This document shows, one piece after another, positions 38,296-50,027 of a stretch of 64,000 nt of DNA (within the stretch, counting starts at the first letter, position 1; each line of letters starts with the position of its first letter). Source of the stretch: Staphylococcus auricularis (GTDB taxonomy: Bacteria; Bacillota; Bacilli; Staphylococcales; Staphylococcaceae); contig NZ_LLER01000002.1 in assembly GCF_001500315.1 (NCBI RefSeq), forward strand, positions 248,001-312,000, in the 5' to 3' direction. Made by a program: the position numbers and the translations under genes. The notes below the pieces were generated by a model. That model had not been told where the DNA came from. It did not search any database and saw nothing but the letters and a program-made list of their open reading frames with translations.

Positions 38296-38973
38296 ATGCA
38301 AAATAAAGTCATTTTACTTGATTATGATGATACACTCGTAGACTTTAAAAGTGCAGAACGGTTTGCTTTCTTTCGTCTTTGTGAGTTGTTCCAAGTGGAT
38401 GGCAATGATGAAGAACTCGGACGTTTTATGACGATTAACCAACAACATTGGGAAGCATTTCAGCAAGCAAAGCTGTCTAAAGAAGAAGTACTCAGCCAAC
38501 GTTTTGAAGTTTATTTTGATCAACGCGGAATCGATGTCGATGGAAAGGATGCGGATGAAGTATTTAGAGCAGGGCTTGCCATTGCACCACCGCAGTTTCG
38601 TGAAGCTGACATCGTCACGACGTTAAAACAGTTAGCTGAACAAAACGAATTATACATTGTGACAAACGGTGTGGGTGTGACACAACGTGATCGAATTGTG
38701 CGCACGCCTTTTAAAGATATTGTGAATGACATGTTCGTCTCTGAAGATACAGGTTATCAAAAACCACTGCCGCAGTTTTTCGACTATATCTTTGAACGCA
38801 TTGGAAATGATAAACGGGAACGTTCAGTTATTGTTGGTGATTCGTTAACTTCAGATATCCTTGGCGGTGAAAATGCCAACCTCACAACGTATTGGTTTAA
38901 TCCTAACGAATTAGAGAACCATACGGATATTAAACCGGATTATACGATTACTACATTAAAACAGCTATTATAA
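38296..38973 (+). CDS. HAD-superfamily phosphatase, YjjG/YfnB nucleotidase type
   Basis: The 225-residue HAD hydrolase has motif I DYDDTLVDF with the nucleophile aspartate, motif II in YIVTNGV, motif III lysine in QKPLPQFF and motif IV VGDSLTSDILGG. The helical cap and the GVGVTQRDR segment match YjjG-type 5'-nucleotidases, which act on pyrimidine nucleoside monophosphates in E. coli. The precise substrate here is unproved. The ribosome site is weak. It appears monocistronic between the PSM genes and bshC. Confidence 0.88.
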   Translation: MQNKVILLDYDDTLVDFKSAERFAFFRLCELFQVDGNDEELGRFMTINQQHWEAFQQAKLSKEEVLSQRFEVYFDQRGIDVDGKDADEVFRAGLAIAPPQFREADIVTTLKQLAEQNELYIVTNGVGVTQRDRIVRTPFKDIVNDMFVSEDTGYQKPLPQFFDYIFERIGNDKRERSVIVGDSLTSDILGGENANLTTYWFNPNELENHTDIKPDYTITTLKQLL

Positions 38974-39132
38974 ATGAAGATTTTGTAACCACACAGTTGT
39001 ATTGTAAGGATTTAATTCATGCTAGGATGTGTAAAATCTACATTCTATTGCACAAGTTCTATACACATTTTCATAAGTCTCAAAGTTAAATTGAATATTT
39101 TGAAAATAATGTGTTGTATGCAAGCCTTAAAA

Positions 39133-39161
39133 TTGTCATTCAAGCCGGTAAACTTTATACT
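39133..39161 (+). promoter_or_regulatory. Promoter of bshC
   Basis: TTGTCA, exactly 17 bases, TATACT, ending 34 bases before the ATG. Confidence 0.75.
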
Positions 39162-39195
39162 TAGTCTTAATAAAGTAATATAAGGAGAATAGCGA

Positions 39196-40809
39196 ATGGA
39201 CTGTAAGACAGTAAAATTAGATGAAAAGGATCAATTCATTAATCGAATAAAACAAAGCGATGCGACTTTAATGAATTTTTATCAATTTGATGCCATGTCA
39301 CAGGCACATTATGAACAGAAAATAAATAGTCCAAATAATGGTAGAGAAAGTGCACTTGCCCATGTCATCGAAGACTATATGAGTGATCTGGATTTGACCG
39401 ATAAGCAACATCAATCACTCAAGCAGTTAAGTGAAGGGGCAAAGGTTGTCATCGGGGGACAACAGGCTGGTTTATTAGGGGGACCGCTCTATACCTTCCA
39501 TAAAATTTTATCCATTATACAGCTCAGTCAAAGTTTGAGTCAGCAATTTGAGACTGATGTGGTACCTGTTTTCTGGATTGCAGGTGAGGATCACGATTTT
39601 GACGAAGTCAATCATACCTACACTTATAATGGAAAAGATGCAGCACTTCATAAGGTGAAATACCATACGTTAGAACCACCTGAATCAAATGTTTCTCGAT
39701 TTATACCAGACAAAGGTGAATTAAGAGCAGCATTGCACGACATGTTTAAACAATTAGATGAAACTAAGCATACGAGAGCCATTTTAAACATGTACCAGCG
39801 TATTATTGATACATATGATAGCTGGACGGATATCTTTAAAGCCTTGATTCATGAAGTGTTTAAAGATTATGGGTTGTTAGTGATTGATGCCCATGATCGT
39901 CAACTTCGTGAGTTAGAAGTACCGATGTTAAAAACAATGATCGAATCTCATGAGCAGATTGATCAAGTTTTTCGTGCCAATCAAAAAGAGACGATGGACA
40001 GCGGTTTAACGCAAATGATTCAAACTGATACCAATGTGCATTTGTTTTTACACGAAGAGGATCGTAGACAGTTACTACATTTTGAAGATGGCCACTTCAC
40101 GATGGCTAAAAGTGATGAGACATACACAATACAAGAATTACTTGAGCTCGTCGAAGCGGATCCACAACGTTTTTCAAATAATGTAGTCACAAGACCCATT
40201 ATGGAAGAGTGGTTGTTTAATACCGTCGCATTTGTCGGTGGTCCGAGTGAAATCAAATACTGGGCTGAGTTACGACGTGTTTTCGAAACCTTAGAAGTAC
40301 CGATGCCAATCGTACTGCCACGTATGCGCATCACATATCAATATCCGCGTACGAATAAGTTATTAAATATGTATGATCTCGATGAAAAAGAAGTAATCAA
40401 TCAAGGTATTGCTTCTTATAAACAACACTTTGTTCGTGCACAAGCTTCTGATACATTTATACAATCAGTTGAACAACTCAAGGACGAACAAGCAAAAGTA
40501 TATGAAACATTATCTCAGGAAGTGGCAAATAATAATGACAATCAAGTATTGCTTGAAAAAAACAATCAAATACACCAAGCACAGTATGATTATTTATTAA
40601 ATCGCTATTTGCTTAACATCGAACGTGAGAATGACGTGAGTATGAAACATTTTAATGAATTAGACCACACCCTCCATCCAATGGGTGGATTACAAGAAAG
40701 AATATGGAATCCAATGCAAGTGATGAACGATTTTGGGAAAAACATGTTCAATCCCTCCACTTTCCCTCCACTTTCTTACACTTTTGATCAAATAATTATA
40801 GAGCCTTAG
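39196..40809 (+). CDS. bshC: Bacillithiol synthase (putative cysteine ligase)
   Basis: BshC is believed to add cysteine to glucosaminyl-malate in the last step of bacillithiol synthesis, the main low-molecular-weight thiol in staphylococci and bacilli. The 537-residue protein matches the family length and has VVIGGQQAGLLGGPLYT, PVFWIAGEDHDFDEVNHT and FVGGPSEIKYWAEL, with a C-terminal coiled-coil region. An AAGGAGAATAGCG ribosome site precedes the ATG. It is the usual gene before mraZ in Bacillales and has its own promoter and terminator. Confidence 0.95.
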   Translation: MDCKTVKLDEKDQFINRIKQSDATLMNFYQFDAMSQAHYEQKINSPNNGRESALAHVIEDYMSDLDLTDKQHQSLKQLSEGAKVVIGGQQAGLLGGPLYTFHKILSIIQLSQSLSQQFETDVVPVFWIAGEDHDFDEVNHTYTYNGKDAALHKVKYHTLEPPESNVSRFIPDKGELRAALHDMFKQLDETKHTRAILNMYQRIIDTYDSWTDIFKALIHEVFKDYGLLVIDAHDRQLRELEVPMLKTMIESHEQIDQVFRANQKETMDSGLTQMIQTDTNVHLFLHEEDRRQLLHFEDGHFTMAKSDETYTIQELLELVEADPQRFSNNVVTRPIMEEWLFNTVAFVGGPSEIKYWAELRRVFETLEVPMPIVLPRMRITYQYPRTNKLLNMYDLDEKEVINQGIASYKQHFVRAQASDTFIQSVEQLKDEQAKVYETLSQEVANNNDNQVLLEKNNQIHQAQYDYLLNRYLLNIERENDVSMKHFNELDHTLHPMGGLQERIWNPMQVMNDFGKNMFNPSTFPPLSYTFDQIIIEP

Positions 40810-40827
40810 AGCGACAAGGATTTTAGA

Positions 40828-40860
40828 GCCATTCATCAATTTGATGAATGGTATTTTTTA
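40828..40860 (+). terminator. Terminator of bshC
   Basis: CCATTCATCAA and TTGATGAATGG form an 11-bp perfect stem with almost no loop, followed by TATTTTTTA. Confidence 0.85.
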
Positions 40861-40956
40861 TGCTTTTTAAAGAAATTTAGAGGAAAATTGCATAATTAGT
40901 GGAGGGGAGTGGTGAGATGTGGTAAATTATAGATATGGAAGGTGAGGTGATATAAA

Positions 40957-41388
40957 ATGTTCATGGGAGAATACGAACACCAATTGGATACCAAAGGGCG
41001 TATGATCGTTCCGTCCAAGTTTCGTTTTGAATTAAATGAACGTTTTATTATCACTAGAGGCCTCGATAAATGTTTGTTTGGCTACACTTTAGACGAATGG
41101 CAAATTATAGAAGAAAAAATGAAAACCTTACCTATGACAAAAAAAGATACGCGTAAATTCATGCGTATGTTCTTCTCAGGTGCCATTGAAGTTGAGTTAG
41201 ACAAACAAGGACGTATCAACATTCCTCAAAACCTTAGAAAATACGCCAATTTAACAAAAGAATGTACTGTGATTGGTGTCTCAAACCACATAGAAATTTG
41301 GGATAGAGATACATGGAATGATTTCTATGAAACCTCTGAAGAAAGTTTTGAAGATATCGCTGAAGACTTAATAGATTTTGATATGTAA
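40957..41388 (+). CDS. mraZ: Transcriptional regulator MraZ
   Basis: A 143-residue protein with two SpoVT/AbrB-like DNA-binding halves ([20 protein letters not shown] and [20 protein letters not shown]), the hallmark of MraZ. It forms ring-shaped oligomers and binds repeats before its own operon, repressing the division and wall cluster in E. coli and Mycoplasma. A purine-rich GGAAGGTGAGGTGATAT precedes the ATG. The region just upstream includes GTGG-type repeats (around 40900-40920) that could be MraZ boxes, but I cannot confirm them. Confidence 0.95.
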   Translation: MFMGEYEHQLDTKGRMIVPSKFRFELNERFIITRGLDKCLFGYTLDEWQIIEEKMKTLPMTKKDTRKFMRMFFSGAIEVELDKQGRINIPQNLRKYANLTKECTVIGVSNHIEIWDRDTWNDFYETSEESFEDIAEDLIDFDM

Positions 41389-41402
41389 ATGGAGGAATGA
41401 TC

Positions 41403-42338
41403 GTGTTTCATCATATTAGCGTGATGCTTAAAGAAACCATTGATGAATTAAATATAAAAGAAGATGGTGTCTACGTGGACTGCACGCTTGGTGGCGCGGG
41501 ACATGCACTCTATTTATTAGAACAGCTCAGCGATGACGGTCACCTCATCGCAATTGATCAAGATGAAGAAGCACTTAAGAACGCGAAAGAAGTTCTGAAA
41601 GATCATTTGCATAAAGTGACATTGATACATAATAATTTTAGAAATATCACCCAAATATTAGAGGATTTAAATATTGAAAAGGTAGATGGCATTTATTACG
41701 ACCTTGGGGTATCGAGTCCACAACTCGATGTGCCAGAGCGTGGTTTTAGCTATCATCATGATGCTGCTCTAGACATGAGAATGGATCAGACTCAATCCTT
41801 ATCCGCTTACGATGTCGTAAATGATTGGGAATTCAATGATTTGATGAGAATTTTCCAACGTTATGGTGAAGAAAAATTTGCGAAACAAATCGCCAGACGT
41901 ATTGAGCAGCATCGTGAAACAAAACCGATTAACACAACATTAGAACTTGTAGACATTATAAAAGAAGGTATACCAGCCAAAGCTAGACGGAAAGGTGGAC
42001 ACCCTGCTAAACGCGTTTTCCAAGCTATACGTATTGCAGTCAACGACGAACTTGCAGCCTTTGAAGATTCATTAGAACAAGCGATCGAATTAGTAAAAGT
42101 AAACGGAAGAATCTCTGTCATCACGTTCCACTCCTTAGAGGATCGTTTATGTAAACAAATGTTCCAAGAGTACGAAAAAGGTCCGGATGTTCCCAGAGGA
42201 TTACCAGTGTTACCTGAAGCGTATACACCCAAACTCAAACGTGTGAATCGCAAACCTATTACCGCTAGTGAAGAAGATTTATCAGAAAATAATCGTGCGC
42301 GTAGTGCTAAGTTACGTGTCGCTGAAATAATGAAATAG
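41403..42338 (+). CDS. rsmH: 16S rRNA (cytosine1402-N4)-methyltransferase
   Basis: RsmH (MraW) methylates C1402 in the ribosomal P site. The 311-residue protein starts at GTG 41403, seven bases after GGAGG (the in-frame ATG at 41397 is too close to it), giving the usual FHHISVML opening. The SAM-binding motif is [25 protein letters not shown] and [18 protein letters not shown] are typical of the family. The end has [13 protein letters not shown] and the conserved [13 protein letters not shown]. Confidence 0.96.
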   Translation: MFHHISVMLKETIDELNIKEDGVYVDCTLGGAGHALYLLEQLSDDGHLIAIDQDEEALKNAKEVLKDHLHKVTLIHNNFRNITQILEDLNIEKVDGIYYDLGVSSPQLDVPERGFSYHHDAALDMRMDQTQSLSAYDVVNDWEFNDLMRIFQRYGEEKFAKQIARRIEQHRETKPINTTLELVDIIKEGIPAKARRKGGHPAKRVFQAIRIAVNDELAAFEDSLEQAIELVKVNGRISVITFHSLEDRLCKQMFQEYEKGPDVPRGLPVLPEAYTPKLKRVNRKPITASEEDLSENNRARSAKLRVAEIMK

Positions 42339-42351
42339 GAGTGAATGTGGA

Positions 42352-42747
42352 ATGGCAGTAGAAAAGGTATATCAAACTTATAACCAAGCAGAGCAACAAC
42401 CGACACCAGAGACGAGACCTTCCACCGAGAAGCAAACTGTAACTAAGAAAGTCGTTGTTGGATTAACTAAATTTGAAAAAATGTTATACATAAGCCTAAT
42501 AACTGTAATTGCTTTAATAAGTATTTATATGCTATCTTTAAAAATGGATGCGTACGATACTCGAGGAAAAATTGCGGATTTAGATACAAAAATTGAACAA
42601 CAAGCCAGTGAGAATAGCGCATTAGAATCTGAAATCAAAAAGAACTCTTCATATGAACGCATTTACGAAAAGGCAAAAGATCAAGGAATGGGCCTTAAGA
42701 ACGATAATGTAAAGGTAGTGCGTAATAATGGCGAAGCGAAAAATTAA
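42352..42747 (+). CDS. ftsL: Cell division protein FtsL
   Basis: A 131-residue single-pass divisome protein. A cytoplasmic tail of about 44 residues is followed by one membrane segment (FEKMLYISLITVIALISIYMLS begins near 42; quoted in part) and an extracellular coiled coil rich in Lys, Glu and Ser (DLDTKIEQQASENSALESEI). It forms the FtsB/DivIC-FtsL-FtsQ/DivIB complex that activates septal wall synthesis. Its end overlaps the start of pbp1 by 20 bases, so translation is coupled. Confidence 0.92.
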   Translation: MAVEKVYQTYNQAEQQPTPETRPSTEKQTVTKKVVVGLTKFEKMLYISLITVIALISIYMLSLKMDAYDTRGKIADLDTKIEQQASENSALESEIKKNSSYERIYEKAKDQGMGLKNDNVKVVRNNGEAKN

Positions 42748-45052
42748 GCTGAAAAAACCGAAATTCAAAATAAAACAGAATAAAATAGGGGCAGTCCTAC
42801 TCATTTGTGGATTCGGACTGCTCTTTTTTACGTTGATCTTAAGATACTCATATATCATGTTTACCGGTCATTCTTCTGGTGAGGATTTAATGTTGAAAGC
42901 CAATGAAAAATATTTAGCACAACAGCAAGAACAACCTGAAAGAGGTAAGATTTACGATAGGAACGGGAAGATTTTAGCTGAAGATGTCGAACGGTATAAG
43001 CTTGTAGCTGTCGTTGATAAAAAGGCAAGTGAAGGCAGTAAGAAACCGAAACACGTCGTCGATAAGAAAAAAACAGCTAAAAAATTATCACAAGTCATCG
43101 ATTTATCACCTAAAGAAATCGAAAAGAAATTAGATAATAATAAAGCATTCCAAGTTGAATTCGGTCAAAAAGGGACGAATTTGACTTACCAAGAAAAAGA
43201 AAAAATTGAGGATATGAAGTTACCTGGTGTTAACTTATTCCCAGAAACTGAACGTTTCTATCCAAACGGTAACTTTGGATCTCACCTCGTAGGTATGGCT
43301 CAGAAAAATCCTGATTCTGGTGATTTGAAAGGGGTCATGGGTGTAGAAAAAATATTCGACAGTTACCTCAGTGGACGTAAAGGATCCTTATCTTATATCC
43401 AAGATATTTGGGGCTACATCGCTCCAAATACGAAGAAAGAAAAAGTGCCACAACGTGGTGATGACGTGCATCTAACGATAGATTCAAACATCCAGGTTTT
43501 CGTTGAAGAAGCATTAGATGACATGGTAGACCATTTTAAACCTAAAGATGTTTTTGCAGTCGTTATGGATGCGCACAGTGGTGAAATTTTAGCATCTAGT
43601 CAACGTCCTACATTTAACCCAGAGACAGGCTCAGGTTTAGGCGAAAAATGGGCGAATGACCTTTATCAAAACACGTATGAACCTGGTTCAACGTTTAAAT
43701 CATTTGGTTTAGCTGCTGCTATTCAAGAAGGCGAATTTAAACCGAATAAAAAATATAAATCTGGCCATCGAGATGTCATGGGTTCTCGCATATCTGACTG
43801 GAACGAAGTAGGTTGGGGCGATATTCCGATGTCACTCGGATTCACTTATTCATCAAACACGCTTATGATGCATCTTCAAGATCTAGTCGGTGCAGATAAG
43901 ATGAAATCTTGGTATGAGCGTTTCGGCTTTGGTAAAGAAACACAAAGTTTATTCGATGGTGAAGCGCCTGGCCAAATTGCTTGGCAAAATGAAGCGCAAC
44001 AAAAAACATCTGCCTTCGGTCAATCTACGACAGTTACACCGGCTCAGATGATCCAAGCACATTCAGCATTCCTCAATGATGGGAATATGTTAAAACCATG
44101 GTTCGTAGATCGCATTAACAATCCAACCGAAAAAGACACGTACTACGAAGGTAAAAAAGAAATCGCAGGTAAACCTATCGATGCTGATACTGCCAAAAAA
44201 GTACGTTCTGAACTTGATAAAGTCGTTAATAGTAAGGAAAGTCACGCAGTCAATTATCGTTTGAATGGCTATAGTTTAGAAGGTAAAACAGGTACCGCTC
44301 AAGTCGCGGATAATGACAACGGTGGTTACGTTGAAGGTGAAAATCCTTACTTTGTAAGCTTTATTGGTGACGCACCGAAAGATGATCCGAAAGTCATTGT
44401 TTATGCAGGTATGAGCTTAGCTCAGAAAAATGATCAAGAAGCTTACGAAATGGGTGTAAGTAAAGCGTTTAATCCAATCATGGAAAACACACTCAAATAC
44501 TTAAATGTAGATGGTAAAGCTACTAAATCTAATTCAGATGTCAAATACAGCAAAGTACCGAATGTTGAAGGACAATCTACGGACAAAGCGCAAGAAATGT
44601 TGCAATCTAAATCACTGAATGCGACTATCATTGGTAACGGTAATAAGATTAAAGCCCAATCACCACAAACAGATAACCAATTATTACCTAATAGTCGAGT
44701 ACTCTTACTCACAGATGGGGATTTGACTATGCCTGATATGTCAGGATGGACGAAAGAAGATGTCCTCGCGTTTGAAAAAATGACGCAACTGAATATCAAC
44801 ATGAAAGGCAGTGGCTTTGTTACAGATCAAAGCGTTTCTAAAGGTCAAAATATCAGCAAAAATGATAAAGTGACCGTGACATTAAATGCCAAAGGATTAG
44901 ATGGCGAGTCATCGGACGACGATAATCAAAGTTCTAAAAACAGTAGCGCTTCTAGTGACGGAAGTCGTTCAAATGACAAAGCGGAAAATCAATCAGAATC
45001 ATCTTCGAAAGACACATCTAAAGATACATCATCTAAAGAAGGTGATGAGTGA
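42728..45052 (+). CDS. pbp1: Penicillin-binding protein 1 (divisome transpeptidase)
   Basis: The class B PBP of the divisome, paired with FtsW, crosslinking septal peptidoglycan. The 774-residue protein has a basic cytoplasmic start, one membrane anchor (about residues 24-47) and a dimerisation domain. The transpeptidase domain has Ser321-x-x-Lys324 in GSTFK, SSN in TYSSNTLM and KTG in EGKTGTAQ. Two C-terminal PASTA repeats begin near residue 605 (VPNVEGQSTDKAQEML and MPDMSGWTKEDV). A Ser/Asp/Lys-rich tail ends it. Relative to S. aureus (744, from memory), the N terminus and tail are slightly longer. Confidence 0.96.
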   Translation: MAKRKIKLKKPKFKIKQNKIGAVLLICGFGLLFFTLILRYSYIMFTGHSSGEDLMLKANEKYLAQQQEQPERGKIYDRNGKILAEDVERYKLVAVVDKKASEGSKKPKHVVDKKKTAKKLSQVIDLSPKEIEKKLDNNKAFQVEFGQKGTNLTYQEKEKIEDMKLPGVNLFPETERFYPNGNFGSHLVGMAQKNPDSGDLKGVMGVEKIFDSYLSGRKGSLSYIQDIWGYIAPNTKKEKVPQRGDDVHLTIDSNIQVFVEEALDDMVDHFKPKDVFAVVMDAHSGEILASSQRPTFNPETGSGLGEKWANDLYQNTYEPGSTFKSFGLAAAIQEGEFKPNKKYKSGHRDVMGSRISDWNEVGWGDIPMSLGFTYSSNTLMMHLQDLVGADKMKSWYERFGFGKETQSLFDGEAPGQIAWQNEAQQKTSAFGQSTTVTPAQMIQAHSAFLNDGNMLKPWFVDRINNPTEKDTYYEGKKEIAGKPIDADTAKKVRSELDKVVNSKESHAVNYRLNGYSLEGKTGTAQVADNDNGGYVEGENPYFVSFIGDAPKDDPKVIVYAGMSLAQKNDQEAYEMGVSKAFNPIMENTLKYLNVDGKATKSNSDVKYSKVPNVEGQSTDKAQEMLQSKSLNATIIGNGNKIKAQSPQTDNQLLPNSRVLLLTDGDLTMPDMSGWTKEDVLAFEKMTQLNINMKGSGFVTDQSVSKGQNISKNDKVTVTLNAKGLDGESSDDDNQSSKNSSASSDGSRSNDKAENQSESSSKDTSKDTSSKEGDE

Positions 45053-45136
45053 TTTTGGAGTGTTCCATCTTTAGGTCGAATGATTTTAAAACATAGTTCA
45101 CTCGTTCAATTGTCCCTATAGAAGTAAGATTTAATC

Positions 45137-45190
45137 CACGTCAGAGTCTCGTAACTCGTTATACCAAGCGGCGTTACGGCTCTGGACGTG
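45137..45190 (+). repeat. Long hairpin in the pbp1-mraY gap
   Basis: CACGTC-AGAG-CGTAAC on the left pairs with GTTACG-CTCT-GACGTG on the right, with two small bulges and an 18-base loop. It is not followed by a T run, so it may be an mRNA processing or attenuating structure rather than a simple terminator. Confidence 0.65.
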
Positions 45191-45258
45191 ATACATATAA
45201 AGTTTGTACATCTGCGGATTCAGTCGTACAAGCGTTGAATGATGAAAAGGAGAATATT

Positions 45259-46224
45259 ATGGTTTACTTATTAGCAATCATCGCACTTCTAATAACATTG
45301 ATTTTAGTTCCAGTGCTTATTCCAACATTAAAAAGAATGAAATTTGGGCAGAGTATTCGAGAAGAAGGTCCTCAAAGTCATATGAAGAAAACGGGTACGC
45401 CAACGATGGGCGGACTCACGTTTTTAATTAGTATTCTGGTGACAGCGATTATCGCAATGCTATTCACTGAACATACGGTAACCATTTTACTACTTACATT
45501 AGTGACTTTAGGTTTTGGTTTAATTGGATTTATTGATGACTACATCATCGTAGTTAAAAAGAATAACCAAGGCTTAACAAGTAAGCAAAAATTCTTAGCA
45601 CAAATTGCGATCGCTGTCATTTTCTTCATTTTAACTGAAGTATTCAGATTAACAGAATTTGATACAGCGATTCATATTCCATTCACCACATTTGACTTAC
45701 CATTATCTTATGCATATGTCATTTTCATCGTGTTCTGGCAAGTTGGATTTTCAAATGCTGTAAACCTTACAGATGGACTCGATGGCTTAGCAACAGGTTT
45801 ATCTATCATTGGATTTATCATGTATGCGATTATGGCATACATTCAAGATGCGCCAGCAATCGGCCTCTTCTGTATCATCATGATCTTTGCTTTACTTGGA
45901 TTCTTACCATTTAACTTAAATCCAGCCAAAGTGTTCATGGGTGATACGGGTAGCCTTGCTCTTGGTGGTGTGTTCGCGACAGTTTCTATCATGTTAAACC
46001 AAGAAATCTCATTACTCTTTATTGGTTTCGTTTTCGTCGCTGAAACACTCTCTGTTATGATGCAAGTAACGTCATACAAATTAACAGGTAAACGTATTTT
46101 CAAAATGTCACCATTACATCATCATTTTGAATTAAGTGGCTGGAATGAGACAAAAGTAACCACTGTTTTCTGGACAGTTGGTATCATCTTCGGACTAATC
46201 GGCCTATGGATTGGAGTGCATTAA
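45259..46224 (+). CDS. mraY: Phospho-N-acetylmuramoyl-pentapeptide transferase
   Basis: MraY transfers phospho-MurNAc-pentapeptide to undecaprenyl phosphate, making lipid I. The 321-residue protein has about ten membrane helices. The family blocks are [16 protein letters not shown], the aspartate pair in [41 protein letters not shown] and the histidine cluster SPLHHHFEL. The start ATG 45259 follows AAAGGAGAATATT; an upstream TTG in frame lacks this. It is one base apart from murD. Confidence 0.97.
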   Translation: MVYLLAIIALLITLILVPVLIPTLKRMKFGQSIREEGPQSHMKKTGTPTMGGLTFLISILVTAIIAMLFTEHTVTILLLTLVTLGFGLIGFIDDYIIVVKKNNQGLTSKQKFLAQIAIAVIFFILTEVFRLTEFDTAIHIPFTTFDLPLSYAYVIFIVFWQVGFSNAVNLTDGLDGLATGLSIIGFIMYAIMAYIQDAPAIGLFCIIMIFALLGFLPFNLNPAKVFMGDTGSLALGGVFATVSIMLNQEISLLFIGFVFVAETLSVMMQVTSYKLTGKRIFKMSPLHHHFELSGWNETKVTTVFWTVGIIFGLIGLWIGVH

Positions 46225-46225
46225 G

Positions 46226-47575
46226 ATGCTGAATTACAAAGGTTTGGAAGGTAAAGATGTATTAGTTATTGGCTTAGCAAAGAGCGGTTATGAAGCTGCT
46301 AAATTATTAAATAAATTAGGCGCAAAAGTCGTTGTTAATGATGGTAAAGATATCAGTCAAGATTCTCATGCTAAAGATTTACAAAACATGGGCATTGAGG
46401 TGATTGGCGGAGAACATCCTTTATCACTGCTCGATAATGATCCTATCGTAATTAAAAACCCGGGTATTTCGTATAATGTGCCTATCATTAAAGCAGCGAC
46501 GGAACGTGGATTGAAGATCTTAACTGAGGTTGAATTAAGTTACTTGGTTTCTGAGGCACCTATCATTGGTGTGACAGGTACGAACGGTAAAACGACAGTT
46601 ACATCATTGATAGGAGATATGTTTAGAAAAAGTCGAGTGACCGGTCGCTTGGCAGGTAACATTGGTTATGTAGCTTCAAAAGTAGCACAAGAAGTCGATG
46701 AAGATGATTATTTAGTTACTGAATTATCTTCATTTCAACTGTTAGGTATTGATCAATACAAACCACACATTGCGATTATCACAAACATTTACTCTGCTCA
46801 TTTGGATTATCACGAAACCTTAGAAAATTATCAGAATGCGAAGCGCCGTATTTATCAAAATCAAACAGAAGATGATTACTTAATATGTAATTATCATCAA
46901 CGTCATCTGATTGAAACAGAATCGTTAAAAGCGAAAACATATTATTTTTCTACACAACAAGAAGTCGATGGCATCTATATCAAAGATGGTTATATTACGT
47001 TTAGAGGTTTAAGATTAATTCATACCGATGATATCGTGTTACCGGGTGAACATAACCTAGAAAATATTTTGGCTGCTGTACTTGCAGCTATGATCGCAGG
47101 TGTACCTATTCGTGCGATTATCGATAGTCTGACAACATTTTCAGGCATCGAACACAGACTACAATATATCGGTACTAATAAAACAAATAAATATTACAAT
47201 GACTCAAAAGCAACTAACACATTAGCAACGCAATTTGCACTGAATGCCTTTGATCAACCGATTATCTGGTTGTGCGGTGGTCTTGATAGAGGTAATGGTT
47301 TTGACGAACTAATTCCTTATATGTCGAATGTGCGTGTTATGGTTACCTTTGGTGAAACCCAAGAGAAGTTTAAAAAACTAGGGGAAAGCCAAGGTAAATA
47401 CGTCATTAAAGCAACCGATGTAGAAGACGCAGTCGCAAAAATTCAAGATATCATTGAGCCAAATGATGTCGTATTACTCTCACCAGCATGTGCGAGCTGG
47501 GACCAATACGATACATTTGAACAACGAGGACAACGCTTCATCGATAGTTTCCGTGCGCACTTACCACAATTTTAA
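46226..47575 (+). CDS. murD: UDP-N-acetylmuramoylalanine-D-glutamate ligase
   Basis: MurD adds D-glutamate (made by MurI, also in this window) to UDP-MurNAc-L-alanine using ATP. The 449-residue protein has a Rossmann-like N-terminal domain ([17 protein letters not shown]), the Mur ligase ATP loop VTGTNGKTT, and [16 protein letters not shown] in the central domain. The C-terminal domain has [16 protein letters not shown] and [18 protein letters not shown]. The ATG 46226 follows GGAGTGCATTAAG. It lies in the division and wall cluster between mraY and divIB. Confidence 0.97.
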   Translation: MLNYKGLEGKDVLVIGLAKSGYEAAKLLNKLGAKVVVNDGKDISQDSHAKDLQNMGIEVIGGEHPLSLLDNDPIVIKNPGISYNVPIIKAATERGLKILTEVELSYLVSEAPIIGVTGTNGKTTVTSLIGDMFRKSRVTGRLAGNIGYVASKVAQEVDEDDYLVTELSSFQLLGIDQYKPHIAIITNIYSAHLDYHETLENYQNAKRRIYQNQTEDDYLICNYHQRHLIETESLKAKTYYFSTQQEVDGIYIKDGYITFRGLRLIHTDDIVLPGEHNLENILAAVLAAMIAGVPIRAIIDSLTTFSGIEHRLQYIGTNKTNKYYNDSKATNTLATQFALNAFDQPIIWLCGGLDRGNGFDELIPYMSNVRVMVTFGETQEKFKKLGESQGKYVIKATDVEDAVAKIQDIIEPNDVVLLSPACASWDQYDTFEQRGQRFIDSFRAHLPQF

Positions 47576-47590
47576 AGGAAGTGAATGAAG

Positions 47591-48478
47591 ATGGCGGAAA
47601 AAGTGAAACAATTCGATTCAGAATATTTACAAGAACAGCGGCAAGTTCGGAAGCAACGTCAAAAAAAGATCCAGTACATCGTGTTCGGCATTTTGTTATT
47701 ACTGATCATTTTAATTCTCTTATACATGTTCACTCCCTTAAGTAAGATCAGCAACGTAAAGATTAGTGGTAACGACCTTGTATCTGATAAAGAAATCAAT
47801 CAGATGCTCAAGTTGAATAACAAGGCACGCATGTATACATACAGCACGAACAACGCGAAAGAACGATTGGAATCCAATGAGCTCATTAAAAAAGCTGAAG
47901 TCTCTAAAAAGTTCCCGAAAGATCTTCATGTAAAAATCACAGAACATCAAATAGCTGGGGTCGTTAAAGAAAAAGGAGAATACGTACCGATTCTAGAAAA
48001 TGGTAAATCGATTAAAAATCGCTCTAATGATGAATTGGAAGAAGGTCCTATTCTCAGCGGATTTAAAGAAAAACAACGGGCACAACTCGTGTCTGAACTC
48101 GCAAAAATGCCTAAAAATGTTAGAAATATGATTTCAGAAATCACTTATGATCCTGAAACGAATAAACGCAATCAAATCCAACTCTTCACATCTGATAACA
48201 TTCAAGTAATTGCTGATTTGAGAACAGTTGGAGATAAAATGAAATATTACGGACAAATGTCACAATCACTCCAGCGAGATGATTCGGGTGCACTTCAAAA
48301 AGATGGTTATATTGATTTAACTGTCGGTGCTTCATTTATTCCGTATGATGGAGCGAGCAGTCAACAAGCACAAAGTGATAAAAATGTAGAACAAGGAACA
48401 CAAAAAGAAGATAAAGCGAAAGATGAACTACAAAGCACATTAAATAAAATTCAGAAAAACACGGACGAAAGTGATTAA
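47591..48478 (+). CDS. divIB: Cell division protein DivIB (FtsQ family)
   Basis: A 295-residue bitopic protein with a charged cytoplasmic tail, one membrane helix (about residues 30-50), then the extracellular alpha, POTRA (beta) and gamma domains. The POTRA start is recognisable in SKISNVKISGNDLVSDKEINQML. It works with FtsL and DivIC to license septal synthesis. The tail is rich in Gln, Lys and Asp. I use the ATG at 47591 since AGGAAG lies nine bases before it, whereas the ATG at 47585 is only three bases away. Confidence 0.93.
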   Translation: MAEKVKQFDSEYLQEQRQVRKQRQKKIQYIVFGILLLLIILILLYMFTPLSKISNVKISGNDLVSDKEINQMLKLNNKARMYTYSTNNAKERLESNELIKKAEVSKKFPKDLHVKITEHQIAGVVKEKGEYVPILENGKSIKNRSNDELEEGPILSGFKEKQRAQLVSELAKMPKNVRNMISEITYDPETNKRNQIQLFTSDNIQVIADLRTVGDKMKYYGQMSQSLQRDDSGALQKDGYIDLTVGASFIPYDGASSQQAQSDKNVEQGTQKEDKAKDELQSTLNKIQKNTDESD

Positions 48479-48553
48479 AATTTATTTTATTTGAGTGTGT
48501 TTATAGTTCACAAGCAAACAAACCTATTGTAAACTTAGAGTAGTGTGATTTAG

Positions 48554-49999
<1,446 letters not shown>

Positions 50000-50027
50000 T
50001 TGGCCATAATAACTAGGAGGAAGAATA

